Assembly: GCF_000315625.1 (NCBI RefSeq)
Contig: NW_005434540.1
Coordinates: 33,745-97,744 of the forward strand
Length of the DNA: 64,000 nucleotides
Reading direction: 5' to 3'
DNA from: Guillardia theta CCMP2712
Lineage: Eukaryota; Cryptophyceae; Pyrenomonadales; Geminigeraceae
The notes below the pieces were generated by a model that worked only from the letters and a program-made list of their open reading frames with translations, was not told the DNA's origin and searched no databases. Shown piece after piece: positions 54,400 to 63,700 of the stretch; the stretch's first letter is position 1, and each line of letters opens with the position of its first letter. The translations under genes and the position numbers were made by a program.

Positions 54400-54813
54400 T
54401 CACGCGTCGTGCACACACCCACAGACATGGCACTTCACGTTGGTCATCACACGGATCTTCTCCCTCTGCTCCCCGAAGCCACTCACGTGGACGTACATCA
54501 CGATGCCGTCCGAGAGACTGTAGTAGTTCATCAGAGGCGTGCGGTCCTGCCGGTCGTTCATCCATCCGTCCCCTCCCCTCCTCGGTGGAGGCCTCCCGGG
54601 GAACGCGTAGCCGTTGCACTTGTTCCTCTTCCGGTGAGGGTCGTCCGACACCGTGTGGGTGCAATCCGGGCAAACCACACCGCGCTCCACATCCCGATGG
54701 CACTTCTCGTCGAGGAAGTGAGAGCAAGACCAGCAGACGATGGGATCGGGGAACATGTTACTGTACCACACATCCAAGGGATCGGGAGGACCCCTCTTCC
54801 CACCCTGGGCCAT
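54400..54813 (-). CDS. Cysteine-rich, probably zinc-binding island protein
   Basis: 137 residues, ATG 54813 (MAQGGKRGPPDPLDVWYSNM). Cys pairs in CWSCSHFLDEKCHRD, VVCPDCTHTV, NKCNGY and VKCHVCGCVH suggest one or two zinc sites with a RING-like or ribbon-like layout. AATAAA shortly after the stop (minus strand, about 54,393) is a likely poly(A) signal. No TATA-like box was found upstream. No family assigned. Confidence 0.7.
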   Translation of the reverse strand: MAQGGKRGPPDPLDVWYSNMFPDPIVCWSCSHFLDEKCHRDVERGVVCPDCTHTVSDDPHRKRNKCNGYAFPGRPPPRRGGDGWMNDRQDRTPLMNYYSLSDGIVMYVHVSGFGEQREKIRVMTNVKCHVCGCVHDA

Positions 54814-55322
54814 GGGGATTAGACCACCCTCACATGGGGCCTAGACCACCCCTCCTTCCTACTACAGGGTACCCACACACTCTTTCTTCCGTATGGTCAG
54901 AGCGGGGATGTGGCTCCCTCCTCCCGGTCCCCTGGGAGAGGGAGGGGGGGGGAGCCGACAGATCTTTGGAAGGAGAAGTTTTTTTTTCTACGGTTACAGA
55001 TTTTCTTTAAAGATAACGGAAAGAATTAAATGAGTTTCGCCGGACAGTATAGTATAGAGCATAGTATGTATAGAGTATACATAGTGTATGTATGTATGTA
55101 TGTATGTATGTAGTATACATAGTATGTATGTATAGTATGTATTGAATCGATTCAATACATAAAAAAAACAGATGCAACCAAGGATTTCCCAGACACCCCG
55201 CCCTCTCCCCAGGGCCTCCAGGGACCCTGGCCCTCATCCCCACTCAGACCAAAAAAGGTTTTTATCCTTTTGTAGTTTATTCACTGATGGGATACCTAAT
55301 CAACCAACCTGGTTACGCATCT
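54814..55322. other. Non-coding stretch with TATG repeats and a palindrome
   Basis: The largest gap in the island, about 500 bp. It has TAGACCACCC twice (54,826 and 54,852), a G run, A/T-rich sequence, a (TATG)n tract at about 55,085-55,140, and a 26-bp perfect palindrome at 55136-55161. No gene seen. Confidence 0.6.
55136..55161. repeat. 26-bp perfect palindrome
   Basis: Two perfectly complementary 13-bp arms, TATGTATTGAATC and GATTCAATACATA, with no spacer. It lies at the end of the TATG tract in the only long gap of the island. Confidence 0.85.
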
Positions 55323-55766
55323 TCACATGCCCAATGAGGAGGGCCTCTTGCTCACGTCCTTCATGAATTGCAACATATGGGTGTAGAATCGATACTTTGC
55401 TTTGGACTGCATCATGTTATCAACGAGGTTGGAGAGTATATCCCGCTGGAGGGTCATCTGATGTTTAGCGGCCATCTTTCTGTTCTTATCATCCCTGTGT
55501 TTCTTTCGGAGGCGTTCCACCTCAGTTTTACCTTTCTTGATGGTCTCACGTATGAGGCACACGGTGTTGGTCTCGATGAGCTCGTCGCAGTGGAAGACCG
55601 CCGCGGCGAGAAAGCACATCTCAATGTCTTCAAGGGCCATGCTTACCAGCATTTCGTGATCCATGTCGGGAATCTCCTCGGAACGCACACCGGATGGGGA
55701 TGCGGTGGGTTTGGCAGGCTTGACCTGCTTGCCCTGTCGCTTCGGGTGTCTTTGGGTGCTGGGCAT
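55323..55766 (-). CDS. Helical basic island protein
   Basis: 147 residues, ATG 55766 (MPSTQRHPKRQGKQVKPAKP). A basic Pro/Lys-rich head, then helices (DHEMLVSMALEDIEMCFLAA, a charged coiled coil KKGKTEVERLRKKHRDDKNR and SNLVDNMMQSKAKYRFY). Unknown family. The minus-strand box TATTTAAA (55804-55811) lies about 38 nt upstream. Confidence 0.7.
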   Translation of the reverse strand: MPSTQRHPKRQGKQVKPAKPTASPSGVRSEEIPDMDHEMLVSMALEDIEMCFLAAAVFHCDELIETNTVCLIRETIKKGKTEVERLRKKHRDDKNRKMAAKHQMTLQRDILSNLVDNMMQSKAKYRFYTHMLQFMKDVSKRPSSLGM

Positions 55767-55803
55767 GATGCTCTAGGAGATGGCATGGGTGGGGGCAGCG
55801 CAG

Positions 55804-55811
55804 TTTAAATA
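55804..55811 (-). promoter_or_regulatory. TATTTAAA box
   Basis: On the minus strand, 38-45 nt before the ATG at 55766, and a variant of the GTGTATTTAAG box elsewhere in the island. Confidence 0.55.
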
Positions 55812-55830
55812 GAGCGGGGTTGCAAGTGGT

Positions 55831-55993
55831 TTATTCAAAAACCATGAACGAGACATCAAATCCAAGGCATTGGAAACATTCCATGTCGGCGACTGTGTTG
55901 TCTTCACGTAGACATTGCTGGGTGCGAGAGAGTCCGACGGGCATGCGATTCTCGAGTTTAGCGAGAAACAGTTGCACGTAGCGAATAAGGTTA
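55831..55993 (-). pseudogene. 3' remnant of a truncated island gene (right edge)
   Basis: The minus-strand frame reads VNLIRYVQLFLAKLENRMPV then DNTVADMECFQCLGFDVSFM and stops at 55831. Upstream it runs into the 34-bp repeat and meets an in-frame stop, so its 5' part is gone. The protein-like composition makes chance unlikely but it has no known domain. Confidence 0.45.
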
Positions 55994-55999
55994 ACCGAC

Positions 56000-56033
56000 C
56001 CTGGCTTTCATCGTTTGCGTGCTCGCCTGTTTC
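56000..56033 (+). repeat. 34-bp dispersed repeat, copy 2
   Basis: Matches 23402-23435 with one mismatch; it begins within 7 bp of the point where the truncated island frame ends. Confidence 0.85.
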
Positions 56034-56466
56034 GTCAGTATCGCTCTCGCATGGGTCTAGCCGTCCTCCTCGCAGGAGCCTTGCGCTACTGCTCTTTGTC
56101 CTGATCCTTGTTCCCTGCGTGTGTGGCCGCAAATGGCGGCGTTTATGAGCACTTCGTATCGGCTTCTGCGCCTTTTCCATGCATGTAATCACTGATTGTT
56201 GCTATATGATGTTCTTATATCATTCCTTTGAACCAGTATTGAATATATGTATGTATTGGTTCTAGACAAGGTAACGATAAGGCATGTGCATGAGATTGTG
56301 ATGATGATGAGGTGGTGGATGTGGAGGTGATGATCGGATGATGATGATGATGATGATGAGCAGGAGGAGGAGGAAGAGAAGGATGAGGTGGTGAAGGAGG
56401 AGATGGATGTGGAGGAGATGAAGATGATGATGAGGAGGACGTGAGGAGGAGGTAGTGGTGTGGTGA
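56034..56466. other. Intergenic sequence with GAT-rich simple repeats
   Basis: No gene is supported. From about 56,280 on it becomes a GATGATGAT/GAGGAGGAG mixture that leads into the minisatellite. Confidence 0.5.
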
Positions 56467-56770
56467 TGGATGTGGAGGTAATGATGATGATTACGAGGAT
56501 GTGGAGGTAATGATGATGATTACGAGGATGTGGAGGTAATGATGATGATTACGAGGATGTGGAGGTAATGAAGATGATTACGAGGATGTGGAGGTAATGA
56601 TGATGATTACGAGGATATGGAGGTAATGATGATGATTACGAGGATATGGAGGTAATGATGATGATTACGAGGATATGGAGGTGATGAAGATGATTACGAG
56701 GATATGGAGGTAATGAAGATGATTACGAGGATATGGAGGTAATGATGATGGTGATGAGGATGTGGAGGTG
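56467..56770. repeat. 29-bp minisatellite
   Basis: About ten tandem copies of a 29-bp unit built from GATTACGAGGATGTGGAGGT plus AATGATGAT, with a few variant units (GATATGG, GAAGATGAT, or shortened). The unit is not a multiple of three, so it is not a coding repeat. Confidence 0.9.
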
Positions 56771-56868
56771 ATGATACGTATCTCACTCTGCAATTTTTTA
56801 TTCACGTTATCTGGTATCGCACGAAGGTTTACAATCGCGATACTGCAAGTTAGTTCCTATGTTCTCCA

Positions 56869-59645
56869 TCACCTCTCATTACAGCTTCTATCTACCCTGC
56901 GCCTCTTTCGTATTCTCTCCTTTGGTCTGAGCACGGCTACCACTGTCAACCAACATAAGAGACTGAAGTTCGACACGTCCTCTTGTGCCGGAATGGCACC
57001 TGTCACCCTCTGATATTGCTCAAACAAGTAATTTTCGCAATGGTCGAATATGAAATCAGCCTCTCTGCGATTGGGGTTGGCCTTGTAGATACCCAGAGCG
57101 CTGGCTTCGGCATCAATCATTCTCACCATAAATTTCAGGTCTGAATGTCTCTTGCCATCAGATTTCGTAGGGAAGTCTTTACCTCTCAAGGACTTGAATG
57201 GAGGTAGCTTCGTCTCTGCGTGTCCGAAATGATAAATCATGTACATGCTTCTTGTTGTGTTGCCACCCCACTCAAACTTGCACGCGTCCACTTGGCTTCC
57301 AGTGCCTCCCCCACTCCCGCTTGGCATGGCGGCCAAGCTTCCACTTGCCGGGCTAATGTGTGCTGATCTTGAGTCCATTGCACTTCCTCCATGTATGCTC
57401 CTTGGCAACGGCATCCCGGTTCCCGCTTCATCTGGAATCTGCCGTATCCCTGTATTGCTCACACGCCCTTGCTCCGTTCTGATCAGAAGTGTATCCATCT
57501 TCTCATTGAATCTATTCTGAGCTTCAAGTAAACGACTTTGCGAATGCAACATCCGACTTTGCGAATCTAGAACATTCTGAACAAAGTCTCCACTGACCGT
57601 CACTGCATTCACCCTACTATCACGGCTGTTGTTGCCTGTTGCTGTCACTGTCATCTCAGACGCCACGGCCCCTGGCGGCCCTCCCCACTGACCTGCGGAC
57701 GGATGAATACCATCCGTGGCACCGCGTCCTCCTGCCATTGTCATCATCAAATTCTTCATTTCCATAACTTGGCCTTTCAATTCTGCCAAGTCCTGCATAA
57801 TGGATGTATGCGGAGTGATTCCAGTTGGTACTCTCCCGTGCGCTTCAGTTGTTACCCATTTCTTCAATGTATCCAAGTATCCTTGGTGTATGAATAATTC
57901 TGTCCGAAACAGGGGGTGATTCCGTGGCATGACTTTCCGAAGAAACGTTTCGTGATAAACCACAGATGCTAGAGATTGTTCGACAAGCGTCCTCAGTCTT
58001 GCGTTTTCCCGAACATGTGGATATACTTGGTCCATGACCTCGTTGATTGCCTCCCTGCCTTCACGATTTTCACACCAGAACATCGGTGGCAGAGCCGCGA
58101 ATTCAGGCCTGTCCGTGGGTAATCCACAACAGGTTCTTCCAACCTGGCAACGGAGACAGTCACCGTATCGTCAGCCTTAGACAATGCCGTTGAAAACTTA
58201 CTTGCTGATCTCCAGCCCTTTCATACCTCAAGTGCGTGTCCTGAATGATACCCATCTTCCACCCTGCTCTCTGGCAAATTGCAGTGATGCTGGGTCCAAA
58301 AGTGGTTCCAGACGCAGTATACGTTGCTGATCCCTTCCTGATACTATGTGTTCCTGTCAAATGTGCATTACTGGACAGGGATACAGTTGGAATGCAGAAT
58401 TATACCCAAGTCTCCTACGTGTAGCGCATTGTTTTCCAACGCCTCCAGGACTTCAGAATCACGCAACAGCCGTTGACTGAACAGTTTTTTAAACCGCTCG
58501 TACTGATTCGAGCCAGGGAATAAACGTCCTCCTGACGTGGGATGGTTGGGAGGAAACATCAGCCAGTAAATTCCTTGGGGCAAAGAATTATTCAGGTTAG
58601 ACATTGAAACTTAGATCATCGCCCACCTAGTGCTAAAATGGGGCAGATGGCTGGATTGCACGTGTTGGCATAAACGTGTTTGGGATCCCTGGAATCGGCA
58701 AGTACGGTAGTAAGCAACACAATTGCTGGAATATTCAGTGTATCACCTAGCACGTTCCCCTGCTTGATCGTTGTTCTGATGGTTGATATAGAATTGAAAA
58801 GCATCGTTTGCAAAATCAAGATGATTATACATCAGCGCAGCAGTATTGCTTGATCGAGACATCAGATTCCAGCTCAGCACCATAAACGTTCTTCCCCAAA
58901 TGAATTCCCGTTCAGCTTTGGCAAGCATTACTGTTCCTAACACTTGATACACGGCAAAAGGAAGAGGATCTTTCCCCATCGTGACTTCTACACTGCGGTT
59001 CCTCGCTGGTTTTCGGTTGCACTTTTCCTTGAGCTCCACAAAACTTCTACTCAACTCACTCTGAACCTCGGTAAATTTGAGTTCTGGTACCCGGTACAGA
59101 TGAAGAAGATACATCAAAGCAGATCGATAGGTACCACACGTTGCAAAGGCAAGGTCCGGCTTCTGCCTCAAAAGATGAGTTATCCAAAACATGAAATGTT
59201 CTCCAGTGAATTTGACCATGTCGATAGGAATTGGATTCCTCTGTGTCAGTATCTGATGTAAGTATGGCAACGAGGGAAGGTTATCAGCCGTTTTGCGGCC
59301 TTCTTCAGCTTCAATGTCCTCTTTCAGCGCAGCCGTGATCAGACCGAAGTCATCGTCTCTTGCATACAAAAACTCAATGAAATGAGTCATATGCCCGTGA
59401 TACATTTTCCGTGTACTGTCAGCTAGATTGTTGTTCAAAATATCTTCCAAATCGCGTCTTAATTGTTCTGAATCCTCCAATCTTGGCAGTTCTCGACGTG
59501 AAAGGGCAGCATTTTGAGCCTGGGGTACTGCCTGAAGCTCTGACGCTCCAAAGGCCTCTGCGGCTTGAGCGGCTTGCGTGGCGGCAGATGGTATTTGTTC
59601 GCATGCTGCCTGACCACATTCCCCTGTTCTTTGATGCTCATCCAT
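56869..59645 (-). CDS. Tyrosine recombinase (Crypton/YR-element type), intron-bearing
   Basis: ATG 59645 starts MDEHQRTGECGQAACEQIPS. Exon 59645-58747 carries the SAM-like N-terminal domain (NNLADSTRKMYHGHMTHFIE) and box I (SRSSNTAALMYNHLDF). Exon 2 begins at 58688 (DPKHVYANTCNPAICPILAL). Later exons carry box II GTHSIRKGSATYTASG (H-x-x-R), then GWKMGIIQDTHLRYERAGDQ with the likely catalytic Tyr. The last exon 58143-56869 begins VGRTCCGLPTDRPEFAALPP and has a long C-terminal region ending in a basic tail. R, H-x-x-R and Y boxes mark a tyrosine recombinase as in Crypton-like or YR elements. The two middle junctions (about 58,620 and 58,390) do not join cleanly in frame, so the gene may be decaying. 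It could have moved the neighbouring island, or be an independent element. Confidence 0.8.
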
Positions 59646-60110
59646 GTTACCAGCACAAAGCGCATGGAAAAGACGCCTGCAGCAGCTGCATACTTCCCTG
59701 GCACATACTCAGGACCTTGAGCATGTCATCGCCCTCATTGACCGAATCATCACCCTCAACCTCAAGTTTCCAGTACACGGTGCGGTCACTGCCCTCTGAG
59801 ATGATCCCTGCGATGATCCCGGCAGACTCCAGGGCAGACTCTCTCCGAGCAGGACTCCGAGCAGCCGGGACTCCGAGGATCCGCGCACACGCTGTTCTGC
59901 TCCGCAAGACTCTCCTGGCAGGACTCTACTGGAATCCAGCCCAGGGCCCGGGATGAAGGTGTCTGGCACTGCCGGTCTAGCACTGACCGTGTACTGACCG
60001 TGTCAGATCTGAGGGATCATCTGAGGGATCCGCATCACTGGATCCGCATCTGGATCCGCATCTGGATCCGCCGCATCGTCCGCACTGCGGCATCTGCGTC
60101 CGCATCTGCG
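59646..60110. other. Intergenic sequence with degenerate short repeats
   Basis: Repeats around GGACTCCGAG (about 59,840-59,885), CTGACCGTGT (about 59,985-60,005) and GGATCCGCATCT (about 60,035-60,070). No gene is supported. It ends abruptly at the left inverted-repeat arm. Confidence 0.5.
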
Positions 60111-60377
60111 CGAGGAAAAGGTTCAACTTCCCTTCTAACGCTAGCGGGTCGGAATGCGAGAGCCAGTCGGGGAGATGCAGGAGCGCCACGTTGAGGGTGC
60201 CATGAGCAAAGGCATCGGGCACGAAAAGCTCCCTTATCACGAGATCATATCCTGCTTCTTGTAAGCCCCCACACAGTCCCATCCTCTTCAACCAGAACGT
60301 GATCGAGTCCTTCAGGACACTGGAGATGGTGAAAGAGGCAGCAACCCCTAGCTCGATCTTGTTCATCTTCCCTCTTC
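60111..60377 (-). pseudogene. Left arm of a 267-bp inverted repeat: copy of the FkbH-type gene start
   Basis: On the minus strand it repeats the first about 85 codons of the gene at 60522 (MNKIELGVAASFTISSVLKD...), with the ATG at 60366, then leaves that frame at 60110 for unrelated sequence with stops. The arms match base for base wherever I compared them. It is a truncated duplicate of the 5' end in reverse orientation. Confidence 0.9.
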
Positions 60378-60510
60378 TTCATCGGATCGCAGTGGCACGA
60401 GTGGGGATGAGGGGTGGGGGCCGAATGTGCGTGGAATGGAGCCGAGGTAGGGAGCAGGCATACAGGTAGGAGGAGGAGGGAGAGAGGAGGGGGAGAGCGG
60501 TAGAGGCAGA
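60378..60510. other. Spacer between the inverted arms; likely promoter of the FkbH-type gene
   Basis: 133 bp, G-rich, without a TATA-like box. As it is the only sequence between two divergent ATGs, it should hold the promoter of the gene at 60522 and could act in both directions. Confidence 0.4.
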
Positions 60511-60777
60511 GAAGAGGGAAGATGAACAAGATCGAGCTAGGGGTTGCTGCCTCTTTCACCATCTCCAGTGTCCTGAAGGACTCGATCACGTTCTGGTTGA
60601 AGAGGATGGGACTGTGTGGGGGCTTACAAGAAGCAGGATATGATCTCGTGATAAGGGAGCTTTTCGTGCCCGATGCCTTTGCTCATGGCACCCTCAACGT
60701 GGCGCTCCTGCATCTCCCCGACTGGCTCTCGCATTCCGACCCGCTGGCGTTAGAAGGGAAGTTGAACCTTTTCCTCG
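60511..60777 (+). repeat. Right arm of the 267-bp inverted repeat
   Basis: Reverse complement of 60111-60377, with the centre at about 60,444 and a 133-bp spacer. It includes 11 bp before the ATG at 60522 and the first 85 codons of the intact gene. Confidence 0.9.
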
Positions 60778-63700
60778 AGGCGATATCCTCGGGAGCATGG
60801 CGACATCTGCCGGCACGAGGGCTGGTAGTGATAGTGGGGCCCTGGCAGGAAGAAGATCCTCGGGTCCAGCAACTCTTCCTCTCCTTCCTCGAGAAGCTCC
60901 AGCGGTCGGCCAACTCTAGCGGCTTCGAGTGTGTCCTGCCTGCTGAGCTCCGAGAATTCATGGGAGATCGTGAAGCCTTCGACGAGGTGGCAAGAAAAGT
61001 GGGACAGGTTCCCTTCTCCGAGGAGATGCTTGCGACCATGTCTGCTTGCCTCGCCAGGCGCGTGCATCGCCTCCTCCTCCCTCCAGTCAAGGCGATCGCG
61101 GTGGATTGTGACGACACCCTATGGGGGAACGCGGTGGGAGAGGTAGGAGCAGAGCAGGTGGCGCTTGCCGAGAGGTTCTTGATGCTGCAAAGGAAGCTGG
61201 CTGGTCTCGCAGAGAGAGGAACGCTGGTGTGCTTGTGCTCCAGGAACAAGTTCGAGGACGTCCGGAGGGTCTTCAGCGTGAGGGAGGAAGAGATGGCTTT
61301 GAAATGGAATCATGTCGCCTCCTGGTACGTCAACGAGGAACCCAAGACCTCCGGCATCCGTCAGCTCGCGGCTGATCTCAACATTGGCCTTGACTCCTTC
61401 GCCTTCCTCGACGACAACCCGTCCGAGTGCCTGCGCGTTCGCCAGGACCTCCCCCAGGTGCTGACTTGGCACGTGCCCGAGGACCCTGAGGAGTTCGGGA
61501 TGAGGATGCGAGCGGCCTGGATCCTTGACGAGAGGTTCGAGTCAGCGGTGACGAAGGAGGACCGAGAGCGAGTGAGGAGGTACCAGGAGGAGAAGAGCCG
61601 GGGGAGGCGAGGCAGACCAGTGCGACGACGGACGAGTACCTCAAGTCACTGGGTACCAGGATCTTGGTAGAGCCCGCGGGGGAGGAGGATGTTGGCAGAC
61701 TGTCTCAGTTGAGTGAGAGGACCAACCAGTTCAACGCGTTCAAGAAGTTCGTGTCCTCGGGCGACATCTTGAGGTACATGGAGCATGGTGGACAGGTCAG
61801 GAAGGTCTCCCTCAGTGACAACTTTGGCGACTACGGGGTGATCGGAGTGGTCATGATGCGCGACAACCGCTCCTTCTCGATCCGATGGCTGGAGGATGCC
61901 GGAGGCATGAGGTTTGATCATCCTTCAGCTGATGATGAGCTGGAGGCCCAGGGCGCAAACTCTGCTGATCGCCAGGTGGTCGTCGACATTTTCGCCATGA
62001 GCTGTCGGGCTCTCGGCCGAGGGGTCGAGCATGCGATGTTGACATGTGCCGCCGAGTTTGCAGGGGCAGGGGCAGGGGCAGGGGCAGGGGCAGGGGCAGG
62101 GGCAGGGGCAGGGGCAGGGGCAGGGGCAGGGGCAGGGGCAGCAGGAGGTCCTTGTGTGACAGTCAAATTCCGATCGAACGATCGCAACAAACTTGTCGGC
62201 CACTTCCTCGAGTGGGCGATGAATGAGAGCGGAGGGTCTTTGGCGGAGGAGGCGTTTTCCTTTCCTGTCTGCGGCCTCCTCTCCCTCCACTTCGACTGCT
62301 CCCGCATGACTTACGCACTGTCAGCTTCTGAAGTTTCGACATCCAGCCATGGAGAGGAGGGTACAGAGGTCGATAGCTCAGCTCTTGCCCGAGCTGAGCT
62401 TGTGTGGGAGATGTCGAGAGGAGGTCTGATGGATCCAGAGAGCATACTGCAGTCGGTGGCTGACATGAAAAAAAAGTCAAGGAAGCTGAGGGAGCAAACG
62501 AGCTCGGGCAACAACATGGAGAACCGGCACAGGCCTCCCGATCCTCCAGCAGCTGACAAGGATGCCAGCTGGTACCACCAGCGCAGGCCGAAGAAGGAGC
62601 GGCAGGTGGCAGAGAAACTGAAGGCCGTCTGGTCGGAGGTGAGCGCCTTGTGTGTGGGACCCCTTGTCACGAGCAGCTGGGGCAGGTGCTGGGAGTGGAG
62701 CAGGTGGAGACGAACGTGCCGTTCATGGAGTACGGGGGAGACTCGCTGATTGGCGTGACCGTCATCGCCAAGTCTGCCCGGCTGGGAATATCACTGCAGC
62801 TGCTGCCAAACTTTGGTGATGACGTCACCGTTGTTGTCACCTTATGAGCCTGTGTCCTTGCCATACCCTCCTTACCCCCATCCTCCCCATCTCCTTCCTC
62901 GTCCTCCTTCTCTGCCTTCCTCGTCCTCGTCCTCGTCTTCTCTGTCTACTTCCTTGCTCAATTTCTCGCGTTCTGACATGTCTCTCCTTTAGACATGTTG
63001 TCAGTAGATGATCTTGCCAGAATGGCGATCTCCCTGCGCAAGGAGCAGGGCGACAAGAGGGGAGTGGGGGGTCAGAGCAAAGACTCGCAGAGCTCCTCTT
63101 CTTCTACCGCATGTCACATCCTAGAACGAGATCGGAGGGAGCCAGGAAGCGTCCCAAAGCCAATCGGAGGACTCTCTGCATGCTCGCAAGGCGATTTGGA
63201 CTCGCTCCTCAAGCTCCGAGCTACCGGCTGGGATCCTGTGCATGCAGTTGACAAGCACGGCAACACAGCGCTCATGTCTCCCCTCTCCTGCCCCGCCTTG
63301 AGCTCACCTTCACCTCCAGGTGGTCCTGCGGCTCTGGAGCTCTTCATGTTGCGGTGAGCTGAAAAGAGGCTCGCTGCTGGAGGTCTGCTGAACTCAGCGA
63401 TGGCAGAAATGGCTCGTCGTAGAGTGCAAGATGGACGTGGAGGAGGAGAACAAGGACGGGCGGACTGCTCTCATGTGGGCTGCCAAGAACGGCCACAGAC
63501 AAGTCGTTGAGTGGCTGCTGCTTGAGTGATACCTTACCTTAACGTCGAACTTGACATGACTTGTCGCTTGCACAGGACAGGGGCTGATCCAGCTCACGAG
63601 ATGAAGGATGGATCCAAGGCCTTCGACTGGGTATGAAGGATGGATCCAACCGTCTGCCCTCTGCTCCTCTTGCGCCTTCGCCTTCGCCTGCTCCTGCTCC

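Larger units (their letters stand above)
44409..55999. mobile_element. Virus-like gene island, truncated at both ends
   Basis: About 11.6 kb with at least 13 tightly packed genes on both strands, intergenic gaps of a few to about 150 bases, TATA-like boxes (GTGTATTTAAG, CTTATAAAA, GGATATAAAC) 30-50 nt before ATGs, strong C/G third-position bias, and almost no introns. This contrasts with the intron-rich host genes. Frames cut off at 44409 (plus strand, 3' part only) and about 55,993 (minus strand, 3' part only) show that this is part of something larger. I recognise no capsid, packaging ATPase, polymerase, helicase or protease. Assigning it to polinton-like viruses, mirusviruses or another group is not supported by what I can see; virus-like is an inference from architecture. 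Confidence 0.6.

Noticed and set aside
44409-55999. Direct assignment to polinton-like virus, virophage or mirusvirus
   Set aside because: No capsid, FtsK/HerA-type ATPase, protease, polymerase or terminase motif was found in the fragment.
56467-56770. Regular direct repeats resembling a CRISPR array
   Set aside because: The units are contiguous with no unique spacers, and the context is eukaryotic; this is a minisatellite.
60245-60589. Minus-strand frame running through the spacer of the inverted repeat
   Set aside because: Composition reflects the purine-rich spacer; the real content is the reversed copy of the FkbH-type gene start.
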